The notes: generated by a model from the sequence alone, not told the origin. Shown: positions 45,470-53,884, numbered from the stretch's first letter. The stretch is DNA of 64,000 nucleotides from Hyphomicrobiales bacterium (GCA_900471925.1 UCGV01000005.1:1-64000); one strand, 5' to 3'. A program made the numbers and translations.

Positions 45470-46207
45470 CTAACCCGGCGCGACGTCATGCCCGCCGATG
45501 GGTCTTTGACCTAAGCGAGCGACCACTTCCGTGCGGTTCTGCGCCTGAAGTTTGCGCATTATATGCTGCAAATGCATCTTTACCGTGTGACCCGAAAGAT
45601 TGAGTTTTCCTGCAATCACCTTATTCGAGCAGCCGCTTTGCAATGCCGCGAGGACATCCGCTTCTCTGGGGGTGAAATCGGCAAGCGCCAGGTACTGACT
45701 CCTGTCATGCACGCTTTTTTCGGCACCACTTCTCGTCGGAATATGATCATCCGAACCGTTCGTAGCAGTGCCCAGGAGTTGCGGGAAAAATGTCCCCCCT
45801 GCCAGGACGAGACGAAGACCGGCAAGGGCAAGGTCGATGGGAAGTGACGTCGAGAAAAAGCCGCGGATGCCCATCATGAGAGCCTGACGCGCGATAATGA
45901 CGTCATCCGTACTTGAGAGCAACGTGATAGGAGCCTCGGGAAAACGTGCAGAAATTGCAGCAAGATCGTCCTGCAGGCTGATGCTCTCGACACCTCTTCC
46001 GGCCAGATCCAGCGCAATCAGGCGCACCTCGGCCCCCAAAGCTCGATCAAGGCTCTCGGTCGAGACCAAATCGATAAAGTTCCACCCGACGAGTTCGCGC
46101 TCGAGAAGCTTCACCACGGTGGTGCGCGCCAGTGTAGAATGCTCAATCACGATCACAGTTGGGGCGTTGCGCCCCGTACGACGCTTAGTTCCAGCACTGT
46201 CGGACAC
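45470..46207 (-). CDS. LuxR/FixJ-type regulator with an atypical receiver domain
   Basis: The 245-residue protein has a receiver-like domain (residues about 16-145) and a LuxR helix-turn-helix (about 176-232) with FTPREADVLAALQSGCSNKV and IAGKLNLSGHTVKMHLQHIM. In the receiver the acceptor Asp67 (LIALDLAG) is kept, but the N-terminal acidic pair is a single Glu22 and the conserved Lys is replaced (GIRGFFSTSLP, Thr/Ser instead of K). It may therefore work without phosphorylation. It lies about 0.75 kb from the glycine-rich protein gene and could regulate it; that is inference. Confidence 0.85.
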   Translation of the reverse strand: MSDSAGTKRRTGRNAPTVIVIEHSTLARTTVVKLLERELVGWNFIDLVSTESLDRALGAEVRLIALDLAGRGVESISLQDDLAAISARFPEAPITLLSSTDDVIIARQALMMGIRGFFSTSLPIDLALAGLRLVLAGGTFFPQLLGTATNGSDDHIPTRSGAEKSVHDRSQYLALADFTPREADVLAALQSGCSNKVIAGKLNLSGHTVKMHLQHIMRKLQAQNRTEVVARLGQRPIGGHDVAPG

Positions 46208-46329
46208 TTGCGTGCTCCCCAGAATATTTACAACCCAACCGTCCTTGATATTATTCCTGTTCTCGCGTCATGTCATGATAAAAAGCGAGTGTATTGGTGA
46301 CATCAATAGTCTGATCTCTCATGATAATT

Positions 46330-46344
46330 CTTATAGTCTATAAG
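46330..46344. promoter_or_regulatory. Palindrome CTTATAGTCTATAAG
   Basis: Seven-base arms pair perfectly around a single central base. It lies 17 bases before an ATG at 46362 in an AT-rich patch, where a regulator site or small hairpin would act. The binding protein is unknown; the nearby LuxR-type regulator is one candidate. Confidence 0.35.
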
Positions 46345-46361
46345 ATTTCAGCGAGAGACAA

Positions 46362-46667
46362 ATGAACCTAAAGAGCACTTTAAGAAACTTATTTATCCGG
46401 ATCTGCGAAGGACTTGGCGCGGCAGACTTTAAAGTCTTCGTTGAATTCACGTATGGCAAGCTATTCAACAAATCTTTCAAAGGCACTGAAAAAGCAACCG
46501 ATCCATTACGACTCCATTCAGGGAAAAGCCAATGGATATGGCGAACTGTCGATCATCCTGGCCTGGTTTCCGGATTTCGCCTCAGAGCATGCATGGGGTT
46601 GGACAGCAAATTGCCCGGCTCGAAAACCAACGAAACCGGTGGACCGATAACCACCCGTTATAATTAG
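46362..46667 (+). CDS. Weak hypothetical small ORF
   Basis: The 101-codon frame starts MNLKSTLRNLFIRICEGLGA and continues ADFKVFVEFTYGKLF, which reads like protein for about 50 residues; the rest is less convincing. A GAGAGA site precedes the ATG at short spacing, and the palindrome above lies just upstream. There is no recognisable domain. It may be a real short gene or a remnant. Confidence 0.22.
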   Translation: MNLKSTLRNLFIRICEGLGAADFKVFVEFTYGKLFNKSFKGTEKATDPLRLHSGKSQWIWRTVDHPGLVSGFRLRACMGLDSKLPGSKTNETGGPITTRYN

Positions 46668-46961
46668 AGAAATCTGCGCTCTAATGACGCATTAATACCA
46701 CTCGGGCATCGGTTTCAGGTGGATGCAGATAAGGTTTTCAACGATAGATGCCCCGTCAGGCAAAGGCTTGAGCTGCCCTCCCGGCGGTCGGGCCGACGAG
46801 GATGCGGATAGGGTCATTAAAGAGAGATCGTTATTTCGGCGAGCCCATCGTTTTTCGCCAAGCTGCCAGGAGAGATGGGCGCGGTGCGGAGGAAGCGATC
46901 AACATGGGAATGGCGTGAAAAACGACATCGCGTCGTCAAGCGTTTGGCAGGCGGGCAGCCA

Positions 46962-48050
46962 CTAGCTGTGCATGAAGCTCAGAATGTCGTCCACGAGGGC
47001 CGAATGGGCGTCGGTAAGGTTGCTCTCCCCGCCGTGGCCGGCGATGCCCGCCAGTTGCATCGCGTGCTGATCATAGAGAACATGATCGATCTGTTGAGCA
47101 TCCGCCGTGCCGCCGGCGGGAACGGCAATGTTGATCGGGTGGTAATAAGCGAAGTTGAGGTCGACCATATTGCCGGCCGACGATCCGGTCCCGCCGCCGC
47201 CACCGGCCTGGTTACCTGTAAAAATCGTGTCCGACGACAGGTTGAAGCCACCGCCATCGCCGCCGATGCCTGCCATCTGCACGGTGCCCTGATCGAAAAT
47301 GACATTGTTCGTCTGATGGGCCTCTGCCGAGCCGCCAGCGGCGCCTATGGCGATGTTGATCGGCGAAAAGATGGCGATACTCACGTCAACCATGCTGCCG
47401 ACGAAATATCCATCGCCGCCGTGACCCGCGTAATTGTCGCCGGTGAATGTAAGCGATGTTCCCGGACTCATCGTCGGGCCATGGTTTGCGATGTTGTGGT
47501 CTCCGCCCGAGCCGCCAACACCGCCGATCTGGGTCGCCCCTTGCAGGAACGCCGCGTTGTTCGATTGATCGGCATGAGCCACCGCGCCGGGACCTACAGC
47601 CACGGCGGTATTGACGGGGGCAAATAGTGCGGTTTCGGTGCTGACGAGCCCACCATAGAAGAGGCCGCTGCCACCGCTGCCGGCATGGTTGGCGCCATCG
47701 CCGCCGCCGATGACAGCATTGCCGCTGCCGCCATTGCCGCCTATCCCCGCCATTTCCGTGGGATGCTGGTTGATGAGCGCTGTATTGCCCTGAATGGCGT
47801 CGGCACTCGAATGGGGGCCGGCAATTGCGGCATTGGACGGTGTGAAGACCGCCAAAGCGTTGCTGCTGATCACGCCCTGGCTTATCCCATCACCGCCACT
47901 ACCGGCCGAATTCGAGCCTGCACCGCCAGCGACATCCAATGGAAGCCAGGTTGGTACCAGAGCGAGGTGCCCCGCAGCCACGTTGGAGGTGAGGTATTGA
48001 TCGGTGCCCGTCTTGGGCATGTCTTCCTGTAAGGGACGAGTGTCCGTCAT
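46962..48050 (-). CDS. Large glycine-rich four-repeat protein, candidate type I secretion substrate
   Basis: The 362-residue protein has no signal peptide and almost no Cys. After a 63-residue head come four repeats starting near residues 64, 138, 223 and 298. Each runs x-A-x-F-x-P-x-N-x-A-(I/V)-A, then Ala/Gln/Asn-rich sequence, then a glycine block such as MAGIGGNGGSGN, AGSGGSGLFYGG or AGHGGDGYFVG. There are no RTX GGxGxDxxx calcium repeats. The C-terminus LVDDILSFMHS is short, acidic then hydrophobic, as in type I signals. GGAGACGGTA fixes the start; the frame is open 26 codons further up. The nearby ABC/HlyD pair on the other side suggests it is exported. Confidence 0.75.
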   Translation of the reverse strand: MTDTRPLQEDMPKTGTDQYLTSNVAAGHLALVPTWLPLDVAGGAGSNSAGSGGDGISQGVISSNALAVFTPSNAAIAGPHSSADAIQGNTALINQHPTEMAGIGGNGGSGNAVIGGGDGANHAGSGGSGLFYGGLVSTETALFAPVNTAVAVGPGAVAHADQSNNAAFLQGATQIGGVGGSGGDHNIANHGPTMSPGTSLTFTGDNYAGHGGDGYFVGSMVDVSIAIFSPINIAIGAAGGSAEAHQTNNVIFDQGTVQMAGIGGDGGGFNLSSDTIFTGNQAGGGGGTGSSAGNMVDLNFAYYHPINIAVPAGGTADAQQIDHVLYDQHAMQLAGIAGHGGESNLTDAHSALVDDILSFMHS

Positions 48051-48640
48051 TACCGTCTCCATTGCGCGATCAGCTGCGCGTCCACCGGGCACGCGTCGGC
48101 CGCTCGGGACTGTTCGATTATTGTGCATCCGAATGCAGGGAAAACAGAGCCTGTAATTCGTCTACATCTCGTCGACTAGTGCTATAGCCATTTGGCCGTC
48201 ATCGCCGCGCTGCTCGTGGAGCGAATTTAATCACCCGAAATCCGCCTCTGGATGATCGGCGCCGCATCTTTCTTGCGGCGGAGCAGTAACGTTTGTTGGC
48301 TCCAAACAGGCTCCTTCTTCGCCAATGTCGACCCAGAGAAAGCCACCAAATATCGCCGAGTTTCCGGGCGGTGCCTCACCTCGATAGACGGCATAACTTC
48401 GTCGAGATCGAATTCCTGATTACGCCACATCGTCTGGCGTTAAATCATAATGCTCCACGTGAAAGTAACGATTCGCCGCGCGCTATATATACCCAAAGGA
48501 ACGTCACCGAATATCTAGATAGCTCGCATTCTAAAACACGAGCAATATTCACCTGCTGTCGTATTGGCTGGTGGCGACAAGCTGGATAACCACGTCGCAG
48601 TAAATAACTTAGGCGAAACGAAGTAGAAGGAGTGACGTCA
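48051..48640. promoter_or_regulatory. Divergent intergenic region between the two glycine-rich genes
   Basis: About 0.59 kb with both promoters and no supported gene. The half nearest the small glycine-rich gene is AT-rich (CGCTATATATACCCAAAGG around 48480). A 67-codon minus frame at 48227-48430 is not convincing. Shared control of the two genes is likely from the arrangement. Confidence 0.4.
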
Positions 48641-49213
48641 ATGCCTATTCCACAGATATCGGACACGATTCATCTCAGCAACCCGGATGCGGGTGACGCA
48701 AATGCCGGCAACGGCGGTGATGGCTTCAATTATGGGAATATTGATTATAACCCGGTTGCGTATGTCAACCATTCGCAAACGGTCGATGGAGCAACTACCG
48801 ATCTGCACAACGGCGATCACGTCTGGCAGACGGCAGATTGGGACGCAGGCGGTGGTGGACCCGGGGGCTTCAGCCAGGCACAGAACGGTTTCCTGGCATC
48901 GCTCACCAGCGGCGCCGGCGGCGCGGGGGGAGAGGCTCACTCCAACGGCGATCAAGGAAACACGAGCGGTGGTGATACGGCTACGGTGAATGCGGCTACG
49001 TCCGCAACACAGTATACGCAGCTCATGGCCGATCAGCATGCCACCATCCTTGCCGGCGTCGGCGGCAACGGCGGCAATGGGAACATGGCTCAGGGCGGCG
49101 ATATATCATCCGCACTGGTTCACACGGATCCCGAAACGACGACTGTGAACAACTCTCTCGATCACTTCCTCAATGCCTTCGGGCATATCGATCTCAGCCA
49201 TCTCGGCTCGTGA
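48641..49213 (+). CDS. Small glycine-rich protein related to the four-repeat protein
   Basis: The 190-residue protein shares motifs with the divergent larger protein. NAGNGGDGFNYGNID near residues 21-35 parallels its AG-x-GGDG-x-x-x-G blocks, and QHATILAGVGGNGGNGN (residues 132-148) parallels its Q-x-x-x-x-AGIGG-x-GG-x-x-N units. A glycine block GAGGAGGEAH lies in the middle. There is no signal peptide; the C-terminus NSLDHFLNAFGHIDLSHLGS is amphipathic like a type I signal. AAGGAG eight bases before the ATG fixes the start. It is directly upstream of the transport genes and probably the main substrate. Confidence 0.72.
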   Translation: MPIPQISDTIHLSNPDAGDANAGNGGDGFNYGNIDYNPVAYVNHSQTVDGATTDLHNGDHVWQTADWDAGGGGPGGFSQAQNGFLASLTSGAGGAGGEAHSNGDQGNTSGGDTATVNAATSATQYTQLMADQHATILAGVGGNGGNGNMAQGGDISSALVHTDPETTTVNNSLDHFLNAFGHIDLSHLGS

Positions 49214-49316
49214 ATTCAATCCTTGAGGGTCGCCGGTTTAGGCTGGCGACCCCTCGAGCATTGGAGAACCGAAAGCAGCCCCTTCTTGTCAGTATCAAGT
49301 GCAGTGAGATCTGATA

Positions 49317-51032
49317 ATGGCAACGATTTCCATAAAGCCATCGCGCACGCAGACACAGCTCGTCCTGGCACTACGGGCCTGTGTCGGAGCCTTCGGGCTG
49401 GTCTTCATCTATAGCTGTGGCTACAATCTCTTTCTTCTGGCACCCTCCATCTATCTCCTGCAGATCTATGACAGGGTCTTGTCGAGCCGAAGTGCCGACA
49501 CGCTGCTGATGCTGACGATCATCATCGCGATCGCCGTGTTGGTCGGTTCCATGTTGGATATCGTGCGCAGGGCCGCTCTTTCACGCATCGGCAGCTGGCT
49601 TGACCACAGGCTACGGCCCATGGTGCTCACCGCTTCATTCGAATATGCCGCGCGCGCCGATGCGGGTGCCGCGACCGAATGCTACAGGGACCTCGCCGCG
49701 CTCCGCCAGTTCCTCGATTCACCAGCCAGCTCGCTTTTTTTCGACGTGCCCTGGGCGCCACTCTTCCTGCTCCTGCTTTTCCTTGTTCATCCGCTGCTTG
49801 GGACCATCGGTCTTTTGAGCGCGCTTGCCCTTTTGCTGTTTGCATTCCTGACGGAAGTTGCGACGCGAGAGCCCCTCGCCCGCGCCAATCTCGGCCTTTC
49901 GCGAAGCTATCTGCGATTTGCGACCGCCCTCAAGAACATCGAGGTAATCCGCGCCATGGGCATGCAGGATGGCGCGGCGCAAATCGTCTATCGCGATGCG
50001 GAAATGGCAAGAAAGGCGCAGGACGTCGCGATGCATCGCACGGAGATCATTCTTGGTTTCTCCAAATCGATCCGCACGCTCGCGCAGATCCTCATGATGG
50101 GATCTGCGACGTGGCTGGTGCTTGCTGATAACGGCAGTCCCGGAATCATTTTCGTCGCGAGCCTGTTGCTCGGACGCGGGCTGGCACCGATCGAGGGCGC
50201 AATAGGCGCATGGCGCTCTTTTGCCTTTGCGCGCAACGCCTTCAATCGCCTGAACAGAATGCTCATCGCAGTCGCAGCGGATGGCGATGCCCGGATGGTG
50301 CCGCTACCGGAACCCAATGGCCTCATTCTCGAGAATGTCAGCTATACCCAGCCATTCGCCAATCGCCGGATATTGACTGATGTCACGCTGCGCCTCGCAC
50401 CAGGCGACTGCGTTGCACTCATCGGTCCCTCGGGATCGGGGAAGTCGACCCTTGGCCGCGTCATCGCGGGCGTTGCGCAGGCAACAAGCGGATGCGCCCT
50501 TCTTGGCGGGGTTGATATTTCGGCTCTGCGTCTTTGCGGAGGAACGCGACACATCGGATACCTGCCGCAGGACATCGAACTGTTCGGTGGCGCGATCAAG
50601 GACGTGATCGGACGGTTGGACGGAGGAGATCCGGGCAAGGCGATCGACGCTGCAAAGCTGGTCGGATTGCATGAAGCGATCATGCGGCTGCCGCAAGGTT
50701 ACGAGACCGATATCGGAGAGGGCGGAAACCTGCTCCTCCGCGCTCAGCGCCAGCAACTGGGACTGGCACGAGCAGCCTATGGCAATCCGTCTCTTGTCGT
50801 TCTCGACGACCCGAATTCGAGCCTGGATTATGACGGCGAACGCATGTTGTTCACCGCGATCGAGCGGATGAAATCCAGGCGGATGACTGTCGTCATCATC
50901 ACTCACCGGATGGGGATCCTGCCGGTCACCAACAAGATCGCCATCATACGCAACGGCACGGTGGCAGCGTTCGGTGACAGTGAGAGAATATATGAAACCT
51001 ATCTTCAACCGCCGTCACGAACAGGAACATAG
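49317..51032 (+). CDS. Type I secretion ABC transporter (PrtD type) with degenerate ATPase motifs
   Basis: The 571-residue half-transporter has six membrane helices (residues about 20-300) and an ATPase domain. YNLFLLAPSIYLLQIYDRVL and QFLDSPASSLFFDVPWAPLF are typical of PrtD/AprD-type exporters without a C39 peptidase. Walker A GPSGSGKST (370-378), Q418 and H530 are intact. The signature, normally LSGGQ, is LLRAQ (473-477) in GEGGNLLLRAQRQQ, and the catalytic Glu after Walker B is Asp498 (LVVLDDPNSSLD). Since it should homodimerise, both sites carry these changes. It lies 103 bases after the small glycine-rich gene. The start has only a weak ribosome site. Confidence 0.88.
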   Translation: MATISIKPSRTQTQLVLALRACVGAFGLVFIYSCGYNLFLLAPSIYLLQIYDRVLSSRSADTLLMLTIIIAIAVLVGSMLDIVRRAALSRIGSWLDHRLRPMVLTASFEYAARADAGAATECYRDLAALRQFLDSPASSLFFDVPWAPLFLLLLFLVHPLLGTIGLLSALALLLFAFLTEVATREPLARANLGLSRSYLRFATALKNIEVIRAMGMQDGAAQIVYRDAEMARKAQDVAMHRTEIILGFSKSIRTLAQILMMGSATWLVLADNGSPGIIFVASLLLGRGLAPIEGAIGAWRSFAFARNAFNRLNRMLIAVAADGDARMVPLPEPNGLILENVSYTQPFANRRILTDVTLRLAPGDCVALIGPSGSGKSTLGRVIAGVAQATSGCALLGGVDISALRLCGGTRHIGYLPQDIELFGGAIKDVIGRLDGGDPGKAIDAAKLVGLHEAIMRLPQGYETDIGEGGNLLLRAQRQQLGLARAAYGNPSLVVLDDPNSSLDYDGERMLFTAIERMKSRRMTVVIITHRMGILPVTNKIAIIRNGTVAAFGDSERIYETYLQPPSRTGT

Positions 51033-51046
51033 GGAGGAATGTCGCC

Positions 51047-52492
51047 ATGACCCTTGTTCAACTGGACGCAACGCTGACGCGGTTTTCCCATTCGCTGGGA
51101 ACGATACGGCGGCTTGCTCTTCAACCGGTAGCGATTGCCAGAAGACAGGCGGTCTATCCATCTGTGATAACGCCCGATCAACGCGGCCTCGCCCCCTCTT
51201 CGCCCATGCCGAGGCTGAGAGGCGTTGTCTGGATAGGGAACCTGTTGATCCTGGTCTTCATCGTCGGATTGGGCACCTGGTCGGTTCTGGCACCGCTGCA
51301 AAGTGCTGCGATCGCATCAGGCATTATCGAACCGGAGACCAGCCGAAAGACGATTCAGCATCTGGAAGGTGGAATTGTGCGACGCATCCTCGTGAAGAAC
51401 GGCGACGCAGTCATGGCAGGGCAAATTCTGGTCGAACTCGACGATACGAAGTCTCGTTCGGAGCGCGACAGCATTCAGGGCCAGCTTTGGGATGCTGAAG
51501 CGGGTCGCGCCCGCCTGCTTGCAGAGCAGACGAGTGACGACCATGTCGTCTATCCGCAGGACCTCACGGCAGCAATGGCCAGATATCCTGCGGTCAATGC
51601 GATCCTGACCGGGCAGCAGAAAATCTTCGAGGCCCGCCGCCAGGTCAGGCAGGCGGAAATTGGGATCACCAACGAAAAGATCGCACAGGTACGGCAGGAA
51701 ATCGTTGGACTTGGCGCGCAGAAAGCGTCGCTGGCCGATAGAGCCTCAATCTCGAAGGAAGAGCTGGATCAGGTTACGGCCCTCAACGCCAAAGGGCTGG
51801 AAAGGAAGAGCAGGCTTCTCAACCTGCAGCGGGAGAGAGCAGACCTTGATGGCCAGCAGGGCGAAATAGACGCACAGATTTCACGTGCCTACCAGGTGAT
51901 CAGCGAGTCGCAGGCCGATCTCGCGAAACTTGAAAGCGACCGGTTGAGCGAAGTTGCCCAGGGCATGCGCGACACGGAGACCAAGATCATGCAGTTGCGC
52001 GAGCGCCTGCGGGCGATCGACGACCAGGTTGCCAGAACCGATATTCGTGCTCCCGAAGATGGAACGATCATGAACCTGCGCATCCACACGGTGGGTGGCG
52101 TGATCGGCGCGGGGGAACCGCTCGTCGACCTTCTGCCGCGCGCCGATCGCCTCGTCGTATCCGCCCATGTCAGACCGGAAGACATCAATCTTGTGCGCTC
52201 AGGTCTTGAGGCGCAGGTTCACCTTCTTCCATACAATCAGCGGCGTGTTCCACTCCTGAAAGGTCGGGTCGAGTATGTGTCGGCGGACCGCCTCACCGAC
52301 CCGCAGAGCGGCCAGCCCTATTATGCCGCGACAATCCGTGTAACGGACGAGCGGTTGGCAAAAATGAGGGATGTCGAGCTGGTCGCGGGCATGCCCGCCC
52401 AAACACTGATCGAAACGGGCAAAAGCAGCGTGGCGTTCTATGCTATCCGACCACTCCTCGACAGTTTCAACAGAGCATTTCGCGAGGATTGA
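51047..52492 (+). CDS. Type I secretion membrane fusion protein (HlyD/PrtE type)
   Basis: The 481-residue protein has a cytoplasmic tail of about 60 residues, one membrane helix (VVWIGNLLILVFIVGLGTWS) and then VLAPLQSAAIASGIIEPETS. HLEGGIVRRILVKNGDAVMA is the lipoyl half-motif of the family. A long coiled coil follows, then IRAPEDGTIMNLRIHTVGGV and a C-terminal beta region. It bridges the ABC protein and an outer-membrane TolC. GGAGGAATGTCGCC precedes the ATG, 14 bases after the ABC gene. No TolC gene is present. Confidence 0.92.
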   Translation: MTLVQLDATLTRFSHSLGTIRRLALQPVAIARRQAVYPSVITPDQRGLAPSSPMPRLRGVVWIGNLLILVFIVGLGTWSVLAPLQSAAIASGIIEPETSRKTIQHLEGGIVRRILVKNGDAVMAGQILVELDDTKSRSERDSIQGQLWDAEAGRARLLAEQTSDDHVVYPQDLTAAMARYPAVNAILTGQQKIFEARRQVRQAEIGITNEKIAQVRQEIVGLGAQKASLADRASISKEELDQVTALNAKGLERKSRLLNLQRERADLDGQQGEIDAQISRAYQVISESQADLAKLESDRLSEVAQGMRDTETKIMQLRERLRAIDDQVARTDIRAPEDGTIMNLRIHTVGGVIGAGEPLVDLLPRADRLVVSAHVRPEDINLVRSGLEAQVHLLPYNQRRVPLLKGRVEYVSADRLTDPQSGQPYYAATIRVTDERLAKMRDVELVAGMPAQTLIETGKSSVAFYAIRPLLDSFNRAFRED

Positions 52493-52499
52493 AGCTGTG

Positions 52500-52772
52500 A
52501 TGGGCAAGAGAAAATTCGACGACGACCAGATTACGGGCATTCTGAAGGAGCACCAGGCCGGGGTAACGGTGGCAGATGTTTGTCACAGATACGGCATCAG
52601 TGAGCCAACCTTCTATCGGTGGCAGTCCCTGCAGTTCGGAAATGTCGGTCTCTACACCAGAAGAGTGCGAGCGCTGGAGGAAGAAAACCAGAAGCTCAAG
52701 AAGCTTCTGGCCGAGGCCATGCTTTCGGCGGCAACGCTGAGCGAGATGCTGGCGAAGACACCGAAAGGGTGA
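52500..52772 (+). mobile_element. IS3-family orfA without orfB (insertion sequence remnant)
   Basis: The 90-residue product is a transposase OrfA: MGKRKFDDDQITGILKEHQA, VADVCHRYGISEPTFYRWQS (helix-turn-helix) and a Leu-zipper RALEEENQKLKKLLAEAML. In an intact element orfB with the DDE catalytic domain follows by frameshift; here no orfB sequence appears in the next 300 bases. The gene sits seven bases after the HlyD-type gene. Terminal inverted repeats could not be recognised. The element is inactive on its own. Confidence 0.85.
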
Positions 52773-53074
52773 AGCAATCTCCAAGCTGACCGCGACTGCT
52801 GTCGTCGGCTCACATATTGTTTGACGCTGACCGCATCGCGTGTCGTCGGCGCCACCCTTCCCCTGCCCTGACACCGACCTCCCCATTTGCGAGCCGCACG
52901 GCCGCGAAACCATAAAACTCGAACAGCAGCTAAGCGCCTGCGCTTAAAATCGGGACGTTCGCTTCCATTTGCTCAATAGTTGCGAAATACCTTTGTTTCA
53001 GAGCGACTTTGCCGCTCGATTTGGACAATTCCGGGCGTTACAACTCCTCGCCATACCATCGATGGAAGGTCCCG
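52773..53074. other. Scar between IS remnant and flavin reductase gene
   Basis: About 300 bases with no gene. It contains two near-copies of GCTGACCGC...GTCGTCGGC (52787-52808 and 52830-52852), a possible direct repeat left from rearrangement. Confidence 0.4.
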
Positions 53075-53659
53075 ATGAACGAGCACATGAAAATCGTGGA
53101 ACGCAAGAAGGCCTTCAGGCTGATCAATCACGGGCCGACGGTCCTTGTGTCTGCCCGCCATGACGGCATCGACAATGTAATGGCTGCCGCATGGTGCTGC
53201 GGGCTCGATATCGATCCTCCGAAGCTCACTGTGGTCATCGACAAAATTGCCCAGACGCGTACGCTCATCGAAGCGAGCGGGCGTTTCGTCATCCAGGTGC
53301 CGACGGTCGCGCAGCTCTCGTTGACGCGTGAAGTTGGAACGCGAAGCCTCTACGAAGAGCCCGACAAGCTGCAGAAATCGGGCGTGTCGATCTTCGAGGT
53401 CCCGGGAGAGGCCCTCCCCTTCGTTGAGGGATGCTCGGCCTGGCTCGCCTGCAAGCTGATCAGTGAACCTCATATCCAGGATGCTTATGACCTGTTCATC
53501 GGCGAGGTTACCGCGGCTTGGGCAGACGATCGGGTGTTTCGCGACGGACACTGGCATTTCGAAACAGCCGGCCCGGAATGGCGCAGCCTGCATCACGTTG
53601 CTGGGGGTCATTTCTACGCCATTGGAGAAGCCCTTGCGGCTGAGACTGGTTCCGCCTGA
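53075..53659 (+). CDS. Flavin reductase-like (FMN-binding split barrel) protein
   Basis: The 194-residue protein has the flavoredoxin/flavin reductase fold: VLVSARHDGIDNVMAAAWCC, LDIDPPKLTVVIDKIAQTRT, LIEASGRFVIQVPT and a late DLFIGEVTAAWADDRVF. Members bind FMN and reduce it or transfer electrons. GGAAGG before the ATG fixes the start. It stands alone between an IS remnant and a permease fragment, so it may have lost its partner genes. Acting with the luciferase-like enzyme 45 kb away is possible but unsupported. Confidence 0.82.
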   Translation: MNEHMKIVERKKAFRLINHGPTVLVSARHDGIDNVMAAAWCCGLDIDPPKLTVVIDKIAQTRTLIEASGRFVIQVPTVAQLSLTREVGTRSLYEEPDKLQKSGVSIFEVPGEALPFVEGCSAWLACKLISEPHIQDAYDLFIGEVTAAWADDRVFRDGHWHFETAGPEWRSLHHVAGGHFYAIGEALAAETGSA

Positions 53660-53668
53660 AGCGCGACG

Positions 53669-53815
53669 TCAGCCCTTGGTCGTGCCAGCCGCCAGCCCGC
53701 CGACGAATGGGTTCTGGAAGAAAAGAGACAGAAGCACAAGCGGAACCGTCATCATCATGGAGGCGGTCACGACCGCTCCCCAATCGGTATTGAATTCGGC
53801 CGAGAATTCAGCAAG
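53669..53815 (-). pseudogene. 3' fragment of a carbohydrate ABC permease gene
   Basis: The minus strand reads FSAEFNTDWGAVVTASMMMT, then PLVLLSLFFQNPFVGGLAAG-TTKG-stop, the exact C-terminal pattern of MalG-type sugar permeases. Upstream of Leu at about 53815 the frame turns into Arg-rich non-coding text. The other roughly 230 codons are missing. It shows that an earlier sugar importer was deleted here, probably with the IS3 element involved. Confidence 0.75.
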
Positions 53816-53884
53816 GCGCGATCGGCGCCTTCGCAGAAATCCAACTTGAACGCGAACGATGCCAGCGACCGCAGCCAATTCTCA

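Larger units (their letters stand above)
46208..46961. other. AT-rich intergenic region
   Basis: About 0.75 kb that is clearly lower in GC than its surroundings. It contains a perfect palindrome and one weak open frame, both listed separately. The promoter of the LuxR-type regulator should lie just above 46207. Confidence 0.45.

Noticed and set aside
46875-47627. Plus-strand open frame of 250 codons opposite the glycine-rich protein gene
   Set aside because: Its Arg/His/Ala-rich sequence mirrors the glycine repeats of the minus-strand protein; no ribosome site was seen.
46962-49213. Glycine-rich repeats considered as RTX calcium-binding nonapeptides or mycobacterial PE-PGRS
   Set aside because: The GGxGxDxxx spacing is missing and there is no PE domain; only general glycine richness is shared.
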